Shown here: positions 63,860 through 64,000 of the stretch, in pieces
How positions within the stretch are numbered: the stretch's first letter is position 1
Layout of the letters: each line of letters opens with the position of its first letter
From: Nanobdellati archaeon
Lineage (GTDB): Archaea > EX4484-52 > GLR71
Assembly: GCA_019429005.1 (NCBI GenBank)
Contig: JAHYJR010000002.1
Span: 40,752 to 104,751, forward strand
DNA: 64,000 bases
Direction of reading: 5' to 3'
Position numbers and translations under genes: made by a program
The notes under the pieces: model-generated
Databases searched by the model: none
The model's input: the letters and a program-made list of their open reading frames with translations, nothing else
What the model was told of the DNA's origin: nothing

Positions 63860-64000
63860 TTAAAAAATATAATTATTAAAAAATATAATTATTAAAAAAT
63901 ATAATTATTAAAAAATATAATTATTAAAAAATATAATTATTAAAAAATATAATTATTAAAAAATATAATTATTAAAAAATATAATTATTAAAAAATATAA
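63860..64000. repeat. Minisatellite, at least nine copies of a 16-bp unit, running off the window
   Basis: AAAAAATATAATTATT in perfect copies from just after the nitroreductase stop to the window end. The full length is unknown. Confidence 0.95.

Noticed and set aside
1-64000. tRNA or rRNA genes
   Set aside because: I looked for T-loop (GGTTCRAAT) and 16S/23S-like blocks and saw none. A dedicated tRNA scan would be decisive.

Overview
The window is a very AT-rich piece of an archaeal chromosome. Archaeal markers are the class-1 release factor aRF1, an archaeal-type GluRS, the ribosomal proteins S24e and S27ae, the RNA polymerase subunit Rpo7 with Spt4, an XPD-type Fe-S helicase, two TrmB-type regulators, Elp3, and TATA boxes about 20-30 nt before many leaderless starts. 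Other genes carry a Shine-Dalgarno close to G(G)TGAT placed 3-5 nt before the start. I cannot place the lineage firmly. Gene content suggests an anaerobe with a [NiFe]-hydrogenase economy, alpha-glucan phosphorolysis and bacterial-type UvrABC repair. No tRNA, rRNA or CRISPR was recognised.

Layout. 0-9 kb: valS, a winged-helix protein, an MFS transporter, an isochorismatase-like gene without a normal start, a rhomboid protease and a HAD-family protein that has lost its catalytic residues. 9-16 kb: a decayed ABC exporter, a MEMO1-family gene, two small unknown genes, RNase J, gltX and membrane or secreted proteins. 16-26 kb: two broken acetyltransferases, an ASCH protein, a coiled-coil protein, a tandem-duplicated winged-helix protein, an HtpX protease with an EF-hand, glucan phosphorylase, MscS and a DUF1624 membrane protein. 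26-35 kb: uvrB, a decayed stretch, then uvrA, a DnaQ-like exonuclease and uvrC as one rightward cluster.

35-48 kb is the hydrogenase region: a MacB-like permease with hycI leftward; hypA and hypF rightward; then a leftward run of mbhA-I (Mrp-type antiporter module) followed directly by hypC, hypD and hypE. The hydrogenase module mbhJ-N is absent here, and so is hypB, so the catalytic subunits must lie elsewhere or be lost. 48-64 kb: a damaged metallophosphoesterase locus, TrmB, the S27ae-S24e-Spt4-Rpo7 cluster, a family II pyrophosphatase, aRF1, a NYN protein, a SprT-like protein, an XPD-like helicase, a second TrmB, and an elp3 / EF1A-like / nitroreductase operon.

Three things stand out. 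First, RNase J and aRF1 seem to begin at AUU codons: each has a good Shine-Dalgarno at normal spacing, and the conserved N-terminus lies upstream of the first ATG or TTG. Second, there are many broken genes, several interrupted by in-frame stops without frameshifts. Third, four AT-only minisatellites with units of 9, 11, 15/16 and 16 bp sit in gene borders.
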